Positions 1 to 6,356 of a stretch of DNA of 12,896 bases are shown in pieces; position 1 is the stretch's first letter, and the number at the start of each line of letters is the position of its first letter. Under the pieces are notes generated by a model. That model had not been told where the DNA came from. It ran no database searches and saw only the letters and a list, made by a program, of their open reading frames with translations. The DNA lies in NCBI GenBank assembly GCA_023389895.1, contig JAEWDX010000237.1:1-12896 (forward strand), written 5' to 3'. Origin of the DNA: Bacillota bacterium. Its GTDB lineage: Bacteria > Bacillota > Bacilli > Bacillales > Cytobacillaceae. The translations under genes and the position numbers were made by a program.

Positions 1-722
1 ATCCGGATATTTGCCTGATGAGGGACGAGAAAATCAACATCCTCTTTTGAAAGGCCTGCTTTTTCTAACACATTAATAGAGCTTTCCCCCATTTGACGTA
101 CAGCAAATTTAAAAACTTCACGCCCATTCATCACAATATAATCTTCTTGGTATAAGTGCTTTCCACCACGTCCATCTGCTCCAAGCTCAAAAGAGAGAAT
201 CCCCCTGCCTTCGGAAACTTGACCAATAATGACTGCACCAGCTCCATCCCCAAATAAGACCGCCGTATTTCGATCATTCCAATTCGTAACCTTCGAAAGT
301 TTCTCAACACCTACTACTAAAATGTATTTATAAGTGCCGCTCTCAATAAACTGTTTTGCTGTTATTATACCATACATGAAACCAGCACAAGCTGCACTTA
401 CATCCATTGCTGCGGCATTAAATGCACCTAGTCTTTCCTGAAGAATTGTGGCAACAGATGGAAAAGGTCGATCAGGTGTAACGGTTGCTACGAGAATCAT
501 CCCAATTTCTTCTGGAGCAATTTTTGCATTTTCAATCGCTTTTAATGCAGCTTCGTAAGCGAGATCTGAAGTATCTACATGATCATCAGCAATTCTTCTT
601 TCCTCAATTCCTGTTCTTGTTCGAATCCACTCATCAGACGTATCCATCATTTTTTCAAGGTCTTTATTTGTAAGAATCTTCTCTGGTAAGCACCTGCCAA
701 TGCCAATAATCCCCGCATTCAT
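1..722 (-). CDS. fabH: Beta-ketoacyl-ACP synthase III (FabH), 3' end beyond window
   Basis: FabH condenses acyl-CoA primers with malonyl-ACP to start type II fatty-acid synthesis in the cytoplasm; Bacillus enzymes prefer branched primers. The visible 240 codons begin MNAGIIGIGRCLPEK. The nucleophile is Cys112 in DVSAACAGF, and the catalytic His235 lies in PHQANIR right at the window edge. The Asn of the triad and about 70 residues lie outside, so the gene is partial only because the window ends. The start at 722 is chosen over an in-phase-looking ATG at 718 because the codons from 722 give the conserved N-terminus, and AAAGGAG (731-737) sits 8 bases upstream. A FapR-like operator and a sigma-A promoter precede it. 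In B. subtilis this gene heads fabHA-fabF, which is expected to continue leftward here. Confidence 0.97.
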   Translation of the reverse strand, partial: MNAGIIGIGRCLPEKILTNKDLEKMMDTSDEWIRTRTGIEERRIADDHVDTSDLAYEAALKAIENAKIAPEEIGMILVATVTPDRPFPSVATILQERLGAFNAAAMDVSAACAGFMYGIITAKQFIESGTYKYILVVGVEKLSKVTNWNDRNTAVLFGDGAGAVIIGQVSEGRGILSFELGADGRGGKHLYQEDYIVMNGREVFKFAVRQMGESSINVLEKAGLSKEDVDFLVPHQANIR

Positions 723-755
723 ATAACCGTCTCCTTTATGTTTTACTATCAAATA

Positions 756-772
756 TTATGACTTGGTACTAA
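756..772 (-). promoter_or_regulatory. FapR operator upstream of fabH
   Basis: On the minus strand the sequence reads TTAGTACCAAGTCATAA. This matches the FapR palindrome (TTAGTACC, a short centre, then a TACTAA-type arm) perfectly in the left arm and partly in the right. It touches the -10 element of the predicted fabH promoter and covers the likely start site, the position expected for a repressor relieved by malonyl-CoA. FapR control of fabHA-fabF is known in B. subtilis; here it is inferred from sequence. Confidence 0.8.
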
Positions 773-800
773 TTTTATCAAAAAAAAACGCATAAGTAAA
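772..800 (-). promoter_or_regulatory. Sigma-A promoter of fabH
   Basis: On the minus strand, TTTACT (795-800) and TAAAAT (772-777) are separated by exactly 17 bases, nine of which are a T run. The predicted transcription start falls around 765, inside the FapR operator, giving a leader of roughly 43 bases before the fabH ATG. Confidence 0.6.
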
Positions 801-853
801 TTTTTTTCGACGTAAAAAAACTTCGAGAATTAGAAAATACTTCCCAATGCAAA

Positions 854-899
854 GCTAAAAGGATTGAATCAAGTAAAAACAAGATTCAATCCTTCCTAG
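854..899 (-). terminator. Rho-independent terminator downstream of med
   Basis: A perfect 12-bp inverted repeat, AAGGATTGAATC (859-870) and GATTCAATCCTT (883-894), encloses a 12-base loop; flanking AGCT/AGCT bases extend it. Read on the minus strand it is followed by CCTTTTAGCTTT, a modest U run, so it fits termination of med before the fabH promoter. The rest of the 723-948 spacer holds only the fabH promoter and operator. I found no comZ-like ORF in it. Confidence 0.65.
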
Positions 900-948
900 C
901 TGTTTATACTATTTTATTTAGCATACCTTCAATCGATTCACTTTTCCA

Positions 949-1941
949 TTACTCATTTGGTAATTTGCCTGTCTTTTTATACTTTTCAATTGCATTATTA
1001 AGATAATGAATGTATTTCTTATCTACATCTGTGCTAAATTTCCCTAAAGAAATAACCCCATCTTGGAAATCGAATGATAGATTGCCTGCTTGTAAATCTC
1101 CATTATTAAATTTTTCCGCGACTAATTCATATAAATCATCGACATGCTGAACCGTACTTGTTAGAACAACAGATTCCCCGAGGTCTGCCTGATCTGAAAT
1201 ATAGCCAATCGCGTAATGACCTTTTTCTTTCACCTTCTCGATAACGGTGACATTATAGCTATCACCTGCTGGATAGATAACATCCGCTTTTTTCATAAAA
1301 AGTTGCTCTAGTTTTGTAATAGCCTTTTGATTGTCATCCCAATCTCCAACATATTCAAGGACTACCTTTATATTTTTCTTTTCATATTTTGCTCCTTCAT
1401 AAAATCCTTTCACTTCCGGTTGCCATTCATAGGCTGCAATGACTCCGATTGTGTCCGTTTTTGACATATGTGCTGCCATCATTCCACCGAAAAAGCCCAT
1501 CGCAAATCCTTCAAAATTCAAACTTGTCGTGTTAACATTTTCGGCATTGCCATTAAAGCTAACAAAATGAATATGTGGATATTTTTCGGATAATTCATTA
1601 AAATATTCCGCATATTCATTTCCATGTCCGAAAATAATATTGACACCTTTTTGATCGAATTCTTTCACAGCACGTTCAACAACTGGTTGAGTGTCCATTC
1701 CCTCCTTATAATAAACCTCAACATTATAATGGGATTGAATTTTCAACATTCCTTTATAGCCTTTTGTTCCCCACACTTGATCATTTATTGTATCAGGGAC
1801 TAATAATCCAGCTTTTTTCAAATTTCCGGCAGACATTGATTGCCCACAGGATACTAATAACAGAAGGAGTAAAAGAAGAAATCCACATCGTTTTATCAGC
1901 GGATATATTTTCTTTTTTTCGTCTCTTCGATTAAACCACAT
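949..1941 (-). CDS. med: Med-like BMP/PnrA family lipoprotein, positive competence regulator
   Basis: The 330-residue product closely resembles B. subtilis Med in stretches such as VPDTINDQVWGTKGYKG, the GHGNEYAEYFN region, AMGFFGGM-AAHMSKT and IGYISDQADLGE. Med is a membrane-anchored protein of the BMP (PnrA-like, periplasmic-binding) family that in B. subtilis raises comK expression; its ligand is not known to me. A basic N-terminus, eight consecutive leucines and the lipobox LVSC place the lipidated cysteine at residue 32, so the mature protein sits on the outer face of the membrane. An upstream in-frame ATG at 1992 would add 17 mostly basic residues. I prefer 1941 because GAGGGA lies 8 bases before it, whereas 1992 has an AGGAAAG too close to the codon. 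In B. subtilis comZ follows med; here it is absent. The SDR-like gene lies about 120 bases upstream on the same strand. Confidence 0.9.
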   Translation of the reverse strand: MWFNRRDEKKKIYPLIKRCGFLLLLLLLLVSCGQSMSAGNLKKAGLLVPDTINDQVWGTKGYKGMLKIQSHYNVEVYYKEGMDTQPVVERAVKEFDQKGVNIIFGHGNEYAEYFNELSEKYPHIHFVSFNGNAENVNTTSLNFEGFAMGFFGGMMAAHMSKTDTIGVIAAYEWQPEVKGFYEGAKYEKKNIKVVLEYVGDWDDNQKAITKLEQLFMKKADVIYPAGDSYNVTVIEKVKEKGHYAIGYISDQADLGESVVLTSTVQHVDDLYELVAEKFNNGDLQAGNLSFDFQDGVISLGKFSTDVDKKYIHYLNNAIEKYKKTGKLPNE

Positions 1942-2061
1942 CAAATTTTCCCTCTTTCTTTTTATTCTGTTAATGCGGGATAAATGGCCCATCTTTCCTC
2001 ATTCTACCCCTATCCGCAAAAAAAGGAAAAGTGCTTTTTGCCATATATGGGAATATAACCC

Positions 2062-2847
2062 TCAAGAAAGGAAATGTAAATGCCTTTTTTGTCTTTCAAT
2101 CCCCTCGGAAAAAAGCGTCTCACTTCTTACGATCACTTCATTTATTTCAGCTGATTGATTAAGCAATTGTTTAGGATGAAGAGCAAATTCACTTAAAGGA
2201 AGGGAGAGGTAATCTCCACATTTTTGCCAATGATTATCTAGATCGCTTTTTAATAAATAGGAGGCTGTTTTTTTCTTTAGAATTTCAAGCGACCTATTAA
2301 CAGCATCATCTATATAAATTGCATCGTGCGTCCATTCACGATCATGTAAGAATAGTTCGGCGTTTTTTTGAATTTTTTTCAAAAGTGCCTGCTGAAAGAT
2401 AAAAGTCGACTGCTGCCACGGTCCATATATTGTTGGGAAATAAATATGATAACTTGGAATACAATTAGGGAAAGATAAGCTTACTTCCTCTAATAGCCAT
2501 TGAATCGGAAGAAGGTTCATCACTTTTGATTTTTTCTTATGTTCGAAAAAAAAATCGAGTTGAGAAAATGTTTCAAAACGGCTTGTTTCGTTTCGCATAT
2601 AAAAATCATAATAATCAACGATGATTAATTGATCATCCGGCCATGTAGAATTGGGTTGAAATTTAGCACTATCGATTTCAGTAAAATTCGAATTTCTCCC
2701 TATTGCTAACCGCTTTTCATCAATAAATTCATCCGTTTCTAGCTCGGCAAAATGGACTCCTTCTACTTCATACCCTTGCTCAAGCAATTTTGTACAAAAA
2801 TGAAAACCTAAAAATTCAAATACACCAAAAATAATCGCCTTGTCCAT
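2062..2847 (-). CDS. Degenerate NAD(P)-binding SDR/epimerase-like protein of unknown function
   Basis: The 261-residue protein has an extended-SDR (NAD-dependent epimerase/dehydratase-like) layout. It starts with beta strand AIIFG and a reduced nucleotide loop, G8-x-x-E11-x-x-G14, where the family normally has three glycines. The motif IYFPTIYGPWQQ (135-146) corresponds to the family's RxxNVYGP-type segment, and REWTHDAIYIDDAV (170-183) to the R-x-F-x-Y-V-x-D region. The expected YxxxK catalytic pair is not recognisable near residues 110-122. It may therefore bind a nucleotide or a partner without acting as an oxidoreductase (inference). It occupies the yjaU/yjaV slot between med and yjzD in B. 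subtilis, but I cannot assign a symbol safely. The start is supported by a G-rich RBS (CAGGGGGGC) about 7 bases before the ATG. No signal peptide or membrane segment is evident. Confidence 0.75.
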   Translation of the reverse strand: MDKAIIFGVFEFLGFHFCTKLLEQGYEVEGVHFAELETDEFIDEKRLAIGRNSNFTEIDSAKFQPNSTWPDDQLIIVDYYDFYMRNETSRFETFSQLDFFFEHKKKSKVMNLLPIQWLLEEVSLSFPNCIPSYHIYFPTIYGPWQQSTFIFQQALLKKIQKNAELFLHDREWTHDAIYIDDAVNRSLEILKKKTASYLLKSDLDNHWQKCGDYLSLPLSEFALHPKQLLNQSAEINEVIVRSETLFSEGIERQKRHLHFLS

Positions 2848-2982
2848 TTTATTGCCCCCCTGAACATTCTCAGTGTATTTTTATGCTGATAGGATTCATT
2901 ATATTTCTGATCTCGACAGGTTTATTAATTCTTTCGATTGTGGTAAGATAATGAGGGATTTTATTATGTAGAGGTGAAAATG

Positions 2983-3174
2983 ATGAAGTACCTTTTTACT
3001 TTTTTCTGGACTTTCCTTCTAATTCAAATGGCTACTTATGTTGTATCTTCTATGCTTGCAACAGCCTTTGATTTTAAAACTGGTTCCATCTTAGCTGTAA
3101 TTGTTACTCTTTTCATTTACGTGCTTGGCGTTTTAATTCCAGAAGGTCCAGCCGAAAAAGAAGCGATTCATTAA
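2983..3174 (+). CDS. yjzD: YjzD, DUF2929 small membrane protein
   Basis: This is a 63-residue integral membrane protein with two predicted helices, about residues 3-26 (FTFFWTFLLIQMATYVVSS) and 34-53 (GSILAVIVTLFIYVLG), joined by a short loop and ending in a charged tail, PEGPAEKEAIH. The FFW-FLL...YV-SSM pattern is that of B. subtilis YjzD (DUF2929), whose function is unknown. The frame is open from a GTG at 2974 and has tandem ATGs at 2980 and 2983. The RBS GAGGTGA (2971-2977) overlaps the GTG, so 2983, five bases downstream of it, is the better start; 2980 is possible. It is transcribed divergently from the SDR-like gene and convergently with clpB. No well-matched promoter was resolved; TAAGAT at 2944-2949 is a weak -10 candidate. 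Confidence 0.85.
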   Translation: MKYLFTFFWTFLLIQMATYVVSSMLATAFDFKTGSILAVIVTLFIYVLGVLIPEGPAEKEAIH

Positions 3175-3213
3175 TCGCAAAATGGTGAACAATTAATTGC
3201 ACTACGTTGCATC

Positions 3214-3240
3214 GAAGTTGGACAATCTCTAACTTCAAAG
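3214..3240 (+). repeat. Short dispersed hairpin repeat, copy R1
   Basis: GAAGTT (3214-3219) and AACTTC (3231-3236) can pair across an 11-base loop. The 3' half, TCTCTAACTTCAAAG, recurs exactly in copy R3 upstream of fnr, and the 5' half GAAGTTGGAC resembles GAAGCTAGAC there. It lies in the 3175-3327 spacer downstream of yjzD. Function unknown. Confidence 0.55.
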
Positions 3241-3243
3241 AAG

Positions 3244-3275
3244 GGGCTTTCTAAAACACTTTTTAGAATTTGCCC
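3244..3275. other. Strong hairpin of unknown role between yjzD and clpB
   Basis: TTCTAAAA (3249-3256) and TTTTAGAA (3261-3268) form an 8-bp perfect stem with a CACT loop. An outer GGGC (3244-3247) can pair with GCCC (3272-3275) around a small internal bulge. It lacks a following T run, so it is not an obvious terminator. It sits between repeat R1 and the bidirectional terminator. Confidence 0.5.
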
Positions 3276-3284
3276 AAACGAAAG

Positions 3285-3325
3285 AAAGACCCAAGAGTGT
3301 TAATATAACATTCTCGGGTCTTTTT
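3285..3325. terminator. Bidirectional rho-independent terminator between yjzD and clpB
   Basis: An almost symmetrical hairpin runs from AAAGACCC (3285-3292) to GGGTCTTT (3316-3323), with an inner TGTTA/TAACA arm and two mismatched pairs. On the plus strand it ends in TTTTT (3321-3325), terminating yjzD. On the minus strand it is followed by TTTCTTTCG, terminating clpB. The clpB stop codon lies only a few bases away. Confidence 0.85.
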
Positions 3326-3327
3326 AC

Positions 3328-5928
3328 TTAATCAACTTTTAGTTCAATTTCTCCATCTTTAAGTGTAAGATGGACAACACTAAAATCTTTAATTTGACCA
3401 GCAATGATTTTTCGAGCTAATTTCGTTTCTATATTCCTTTGAATATAACGTTTTAAAGGACGTGCCCCATAAACTGGATCAAAACCACTTTCTGCAATAA
3501 ATTCTAATGCAGCTTCATCAAGCTGTAGTTCAATATGCTGATCCGCTAGTCTACTCTGTAGTTCTTTAATTAGTTTTTCGACAATTGCTTTAATTTCTTC
3601 CAGTGATAATGGATCGAACAAGATAATCTCATCTACCCGATTTAAAAATTCTGGGCGAAAATGTCCTCTTAATTGAGCAAGCACTTTATTCCTAGTTTCT
3701 TCTATTATATAAGCGTCTTCTTTAATGCGTTCAAGCAGTAATTGAGATCCAATATTAGAGGTCATAATAATAACTGTATTTTTAAAATCAACTTTTCTAC
3801 CTTGAGAATCTGTTACTCTCCCATCATCAAGCATTTGCAAAAGAATATTAAATACTTCTGGGTGTGCTTTTTCAATCTCATCAAGCAAAATAACAGAATA
3901 CGGTTTTCTTCTAACTGCTTCTGTTAGCTGTCCTCCTTCTTCATAGCCAACATAGCCTGGAGGTGCGCCAATTAATCTCGATACAGCATGCTTTTCCATA
4001 TATTCTGACATATCAATGCGAATCATTAATTCTTCACTATCAAACAAACTTTGGGCAAGGGCTTTGGCAAGCTCTGTTTTTCCAACACCTGTCGGGCCAA
4101 GAAAAATGAAGGAGCCGATCGGACGATTTGGATCTTTAATTCCTGCTCTAGCACGAAGAACTGCATCGGAAACAAGCTGGACGGCTTCATCCTGTCCGAT
4201 CACCCGTTCCTTTAATATACTTTCAAGACGAAGGAGCTTTTCACGCTCTCCTTCTACAAGCTTTGCAACAGGAATGCCCGTCCATCTTGCAACAATGTCT
4301 GCAATTTCTGCTTCTGTCACTTCTTCTTTTAATAAACGGTCACTGCTATTTTTATTTACTTCCAGCTCGATGGCCTTTAATTCTTTTTCGAGGACAGGAA
4401 TTTTTCCATGACGCAGCTCGGCAGCTTTATTAAGATCATATTCATTTTCAGCTTTTTCAAGCTCCCGTCGCATTTTCTCAAGTTGCTCTCTCTTTTCCTG
4501 AACCTTTTGAATGCCCTCTTTTTCTAGCTGCCATTTTGCTTTCATTTCATGTGCTTTTTCCTTTTGCTCAGCCAAATCCTTTTGTAAATTTTCTAATCTT
4601 ACTTTACTTGCTTCATCACTTTCTTTCCGTAAAGCAGCTTCTTCAATTTCAAGCTGCATCACCCGCCTTGTTACCTCATCTAATTCTGATGGCATCGAAT
4701 CAATTTCTGTACGAATCATTGCACATGCTTCATCTACTAAATCAATCGCTTTATCTGGTAAAAATCGATCGGATATATAGCGATCTGATAATGTAACAGC
4801 TGCAACGAGTGCACGATCATGAATATTTACCCCATGATGAATTTCATATCGTTCCTTTAGCCCTCTTAAAATTGAAATTGTATCTTCCACATCTGGTTCT
4901 TGAACGACAACCTGTTGAAACCTTCTTTCTAATGCAGGATCTTTTTCAATATATTTCCGATGCTCATCAAGTGTTGTCGCGCCAATACAGTGTAATTCCC
5001 CACGTGCAAGCATCGGCTTTAGCATATTGCCGGCATCCATCGCTCCCTCTGTTTTACCTGCACCAACAATTGTATGAATCTCATCAATGAAAAGAAGGAT
5101 TCTTCCTTCACTTTTTTTCACTTCGTTCAAAACAGCCTTTAATCTTTCCTCAAATTCTCCTCTAAATTTTGCTCCTGCAACCAGGGAACTCATATCAAGT
5201 GAAAAAATTATTTTATCCTTCAATCCTTCCGGTACGTCCTTACGAACAATTCTTTGCGCAAGCCCTTCGACAATCGCTGTTTTCCCTACACCAGGCTCCC
5301 CAATTAAAACTGGATTATTCTTTGTTTTTCGAGAGAGAATGCGAATAACATTTCTAATTTCACTATCTCTCCCAATGACAGGGTCCATCTTTCCTGCTTT
5401 CACTTCTGCCACTAAATCTCTCCCGTATTTCTTTAATACATCATATGTTGCTTCAGGATTTTGGGATGTCACTCTCTGATTCCCCCTTATATCTTTTATT
5501 GCTTGTTCGAGGATTTTCCGATCGATGCCTTCTGTTTTTAATATATGAGCAAGCTCAGATTGATTCATTGAAGCTGCCGCTAGAAGGACATGCTCAACAG
5601 AAAGATACTCATCCTCATATTTTTTCATGACTGATTCTGCTTCAGCTAAAATGCGTTGTAGGATGAATGTAATATATAATTTTCCTTGCTCAATGCCACT
5701 ACCTGAAACTTGAGGCTTTTTCCTCAATGCTTCATTTAATCGGTCTCGAATTTTATCGACTGAAAGATTTACTTTTTTTAAAATCGATGCAACAAGGCTA
5801 TCATCTTGTTCTATTAGTGAGAGAAATAAATGAACTTCATCTACTTCTTGGTGCTGATTTTGTGTTGCTATTGTTTGCGCACTTATAATTGCATCTTGTA
5901 GCCGTTCTGTCATTTTATTCAAATCCAT
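3328..5928 (-). CDS. clpB: ATP-dependent disaggregase/chaperone ClpB
   Basis: ClpB is a cytosolic hexameric AAA+ machine that pulls proteins out of aggregates, working with DnaK. The 866-residue product has the full family architecture: an N-domain of two Clp repeats (about 1-145); NBD1 with Walker A GEPGVGKT (210-217) and Walker B LLFIDE (278-283); a long charged coiled-coil M-domain (about 405-525) that distinguishes ClpB from ClpC; and NBD2 with Walker A GPTGVGKT (611-618), Walker B ILLDE (680-684) and pore loop GYVGYEEGG. The NBD1 pore loop reads GAKFRGEFEERL, with Phe255 where Tyr is usual. An upstream ATG at 5949 is open, but AAAGGAGGA sits 8 bases before the ATG at 5928, which gives the conserved MDLNKMTERLQ start. 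The CtsR operator and promoter upstream show heat-shock control. B. subtilis 168 lacks clpB; many other Bacillus species have it. Confidence 0.98.
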   Translation of the reverse strand: MDLNKMTERLQDAIISAQTIATQNQHQEVDEVHLFLSLIEQDDSLVASILKKVNLSVDKIRDRLNEALRKKPQVSGSGIEQGKLYITFILQRILAEAESVMKKYEDEYLSVEHVLLAAASMNQSELAHILKTEGIDRKILEQAIKDIRGNQRVTSQNPEATYDVLKKYGRDLVAEVKAGKMDPVIGRDSEIRNVIRILSRKTKNNPVLIGEPGVGKTAIVEGLAQRIVRKDVPEGLKDKIIFSLDMSSLVAGAKFRGEFEERLKAVLNEVKKSEGRILLFIDEIHTIVGAGKTEGAMDAGNMLKPMLARGELHCIGATTLDEHRKYIEKDPALERRFQQVVVQEPDVEDTISILRGLKERYEIHHGVNIHDRALVAAVTLSDRYISDRFLPDKAIDLVDEACAMIRTEIDSMPSELDEVTRRVMQLEIEEAALRKESDEASKVRLENLQKDLAEQKEKAHEMKAKWQLEKEGIQKVQEKREQLEKMRRELEKAENEYDLNKAAELRHGKIPVLEKELKAIELEVNKNSSDRLLKEEVTEAEIADIVARWTGIPVAKLVEGEREKLLRLESILKERVIGQDEAVQLVSDAVLRARAGIKDPNRPIGSFIFLGPTGVGKTELAKALAQSLFDSEELMIRIDMSEYMEKHAVSRLIGAPPGYVGYEEGGQLTEAVRRKPYSVILLDEIEKAHPEVFNILLQMLDDGRVTDSQGRKVDFKNTVIIMTSNIGSQLLLERIKEDAYIIEETRNKVLAQLRGHFRPEFLNRVDEIILFDPLSLEEIKAIVEKLIKELQSRLADQHIELQLDEAALEFIAESGFDPVYGARPLKRYIQRNIETKLARKIIAGQIKDFSVVHLTLKDGEIELKVD

Positions 5929-5948
5929 TAAACATCCTCCTTTTATCA

Positions 5949-5965
5949 TTTGACCTTTTCTGACC
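5949..5965 (-). promoter_or_regulatory. CtsR operator upstream of clpB
   Basis: The minus strand reads GGTCAGAAAAGGTCAAA, which matches the CtsR tandem heptamer RGTCAAANANRGTCAAA with one mismatch (G for A in the first heptamer). It lies just downstream of the predicted -10 and upstream of the clpB RBS, so bound CtsR would block initiation until heat stress releases it. Confidence 0.88.
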
Positions 5966-5974
5966 TTTGCTTTT

Positions 5975-6004
5975 ATTATAGCATATGTATCGTTTTTCCC
6001 CCAA
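5975..6004 (-). promoter_or_regulatory. Sigma-A promoter of clpB with extended -10
   Basis: The minus strand carries a consensus TATAAT (5975-5980) preceded by TGC, an extended -10. A weak -35, TTGGGG, lies 18 bases upstream and directly abuts the T run of the yjzC terminator. The predicted start is near 5968, immediately ahead of the CtsR operator. Confidence 0.7.
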
Positions 6005-6050
6005 AAAAAGAGTAAGGAAAAAACGTATACGTTTCATTTCCTTACTCTTT
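6003..6050 (-). terminator. Rho-independent terminator downstream of yjzC (argF-yjzC unit)
   Basis: A perfect 14-bp stem is formed by AAAGAGTAAGGAAA (6007-6020) and TTTCCTTACTCTTT (6037-6050). The loop itself contains the palindrome AAACGTATACGTTT (6021-6034). On the minus strand it is followed by seven T residues (6003-6009). It stops transcription from yjzC, and perhaps from argF, just before the clpB promoter. Confidence 0.9.
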
Positions 6051-6090
6051 CTAGCTCCAGCGCTGCTAAACAAGGCGCTTGCGCTTTTCT
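6050..6090 (-). repeat. Short dispersed repeat, copy R2 (full-length form)
   Basis: On the minus strand the unit runs from AGAAAAGCGCAAGCGCC to CAGCGCTGGAGCTAGA. Its two ends, AGAAAAGCGC and GCGCTGGAGCTAGA, are found fused in copy R3 as AGAAAAGCGCTGAAGCTAGA, as if the middle had been deleted between GCGC repeats. From memory, units of this CTAGCTCCAGCGC...GCGCTTTTCT type are common between genes in Bacillaceae genomes. Confidence 0.6.
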
Positions 6091-6097
6091 TATATCA

Positions 6098-6277
6098 TTA
6101 TGGTTTTCGTTTGTATGTCCAAACACGATTATGATTAGAGTTCTCTGGAAAAGTATCTCCAGCCCTTAGCTTTAACATTTGTGGATCATTCACATTGCTT
6201 CCTGTTTCTCCAACTTCAATATAGATTCCATTATTAGGTGCCTTTTGCCCTGCTTTAAATTGACGATTTTGTCCCAT
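6098..6277 (-). CDS. yjzC: YjzC family small protein
   Basis: The 59-residue product begins MGQNRQFKAGQKAPNNG, continues with IEVGETGSNVNDPQ, and ends with DTFPENSNHNRVWTYKRKP, a clear match to the B. subtilis YjzC family, whose function is unknown to me. It is hydrophilic and glycine/asparagine rich, with no membrane segment or signal peptide. AGGAGG (6285-6290) lies 7 bases before the ATG, an excellent RBS. It follows argF on the same strand with a 79-base gap lacking an evident terminator, so it may be partly transcribed from argF. An extended -10-like TGCTACAAT just upstream suggests its own promoter too. The order argF-yjzC matches B. subtilis. A strong terminator follows. Confidence 0.92.
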   Translation of the reverse strand: MGQNRQFKAGQKAPNNGIYIEVGETGSNVNDPQMLKLRAGDTFPENSNHNRVWTYKRKP

Positions 6278-6316
6278 GGAAAAGCCTCCTCAAATCCAAT
6301 TTCCCTTATTATGACC

Positions 6317-6325
6317 ATTGTAGCA
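6317..6325 (-). promoter_or_regulatory. Possible extended -10 promoter of yjzC
   Basis: The minus strand reads TGCTACAAT (-10 TACAAT at 6317-6322), a TGn extended -10 about 40 bases before the yjzC start. No convincing -35 is visible at 17-18 bases, so this is a weak call. Confidence 0.35.
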
Positions 6326-6356
6326 CTTCAACATGAATGAATATTTATCCAATCGA

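Noticed and set aside
485..673. Plus-strand open frame antisense to fabH
   Set aside because: It is contained in conserved fabH coding sequence; the translation is not protein-like.
1942..1992. Seventeen-residue N-terminal extension of Med from an ATG at 1992
   Set aside because: The RBS before it is too close to the codon, a possible -10 TAGAAT overlaps this region, and the ATG at 1941 has a well-spaced GAGGGA and gives a normal lipoprotein signal.
1973..2158. Plus-strand open frame across the med upstream region and the end of the SDR-like gene
   Set aside because: It overlaps the real C-terminus of the SDR-like gene and the med leader, has no recognisable homology, and has no convincing RBS.
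3742..5630. Several plus-strand open frames of 60-131 codons antisense to clpB (for example 4016-4411 and 5087-5479)
   Set aside because: They lie entirely within a well-conserved clpB, have serine/phenylalanine-rich low-complexity translations typical of antisense frames, and lack family resemblance.
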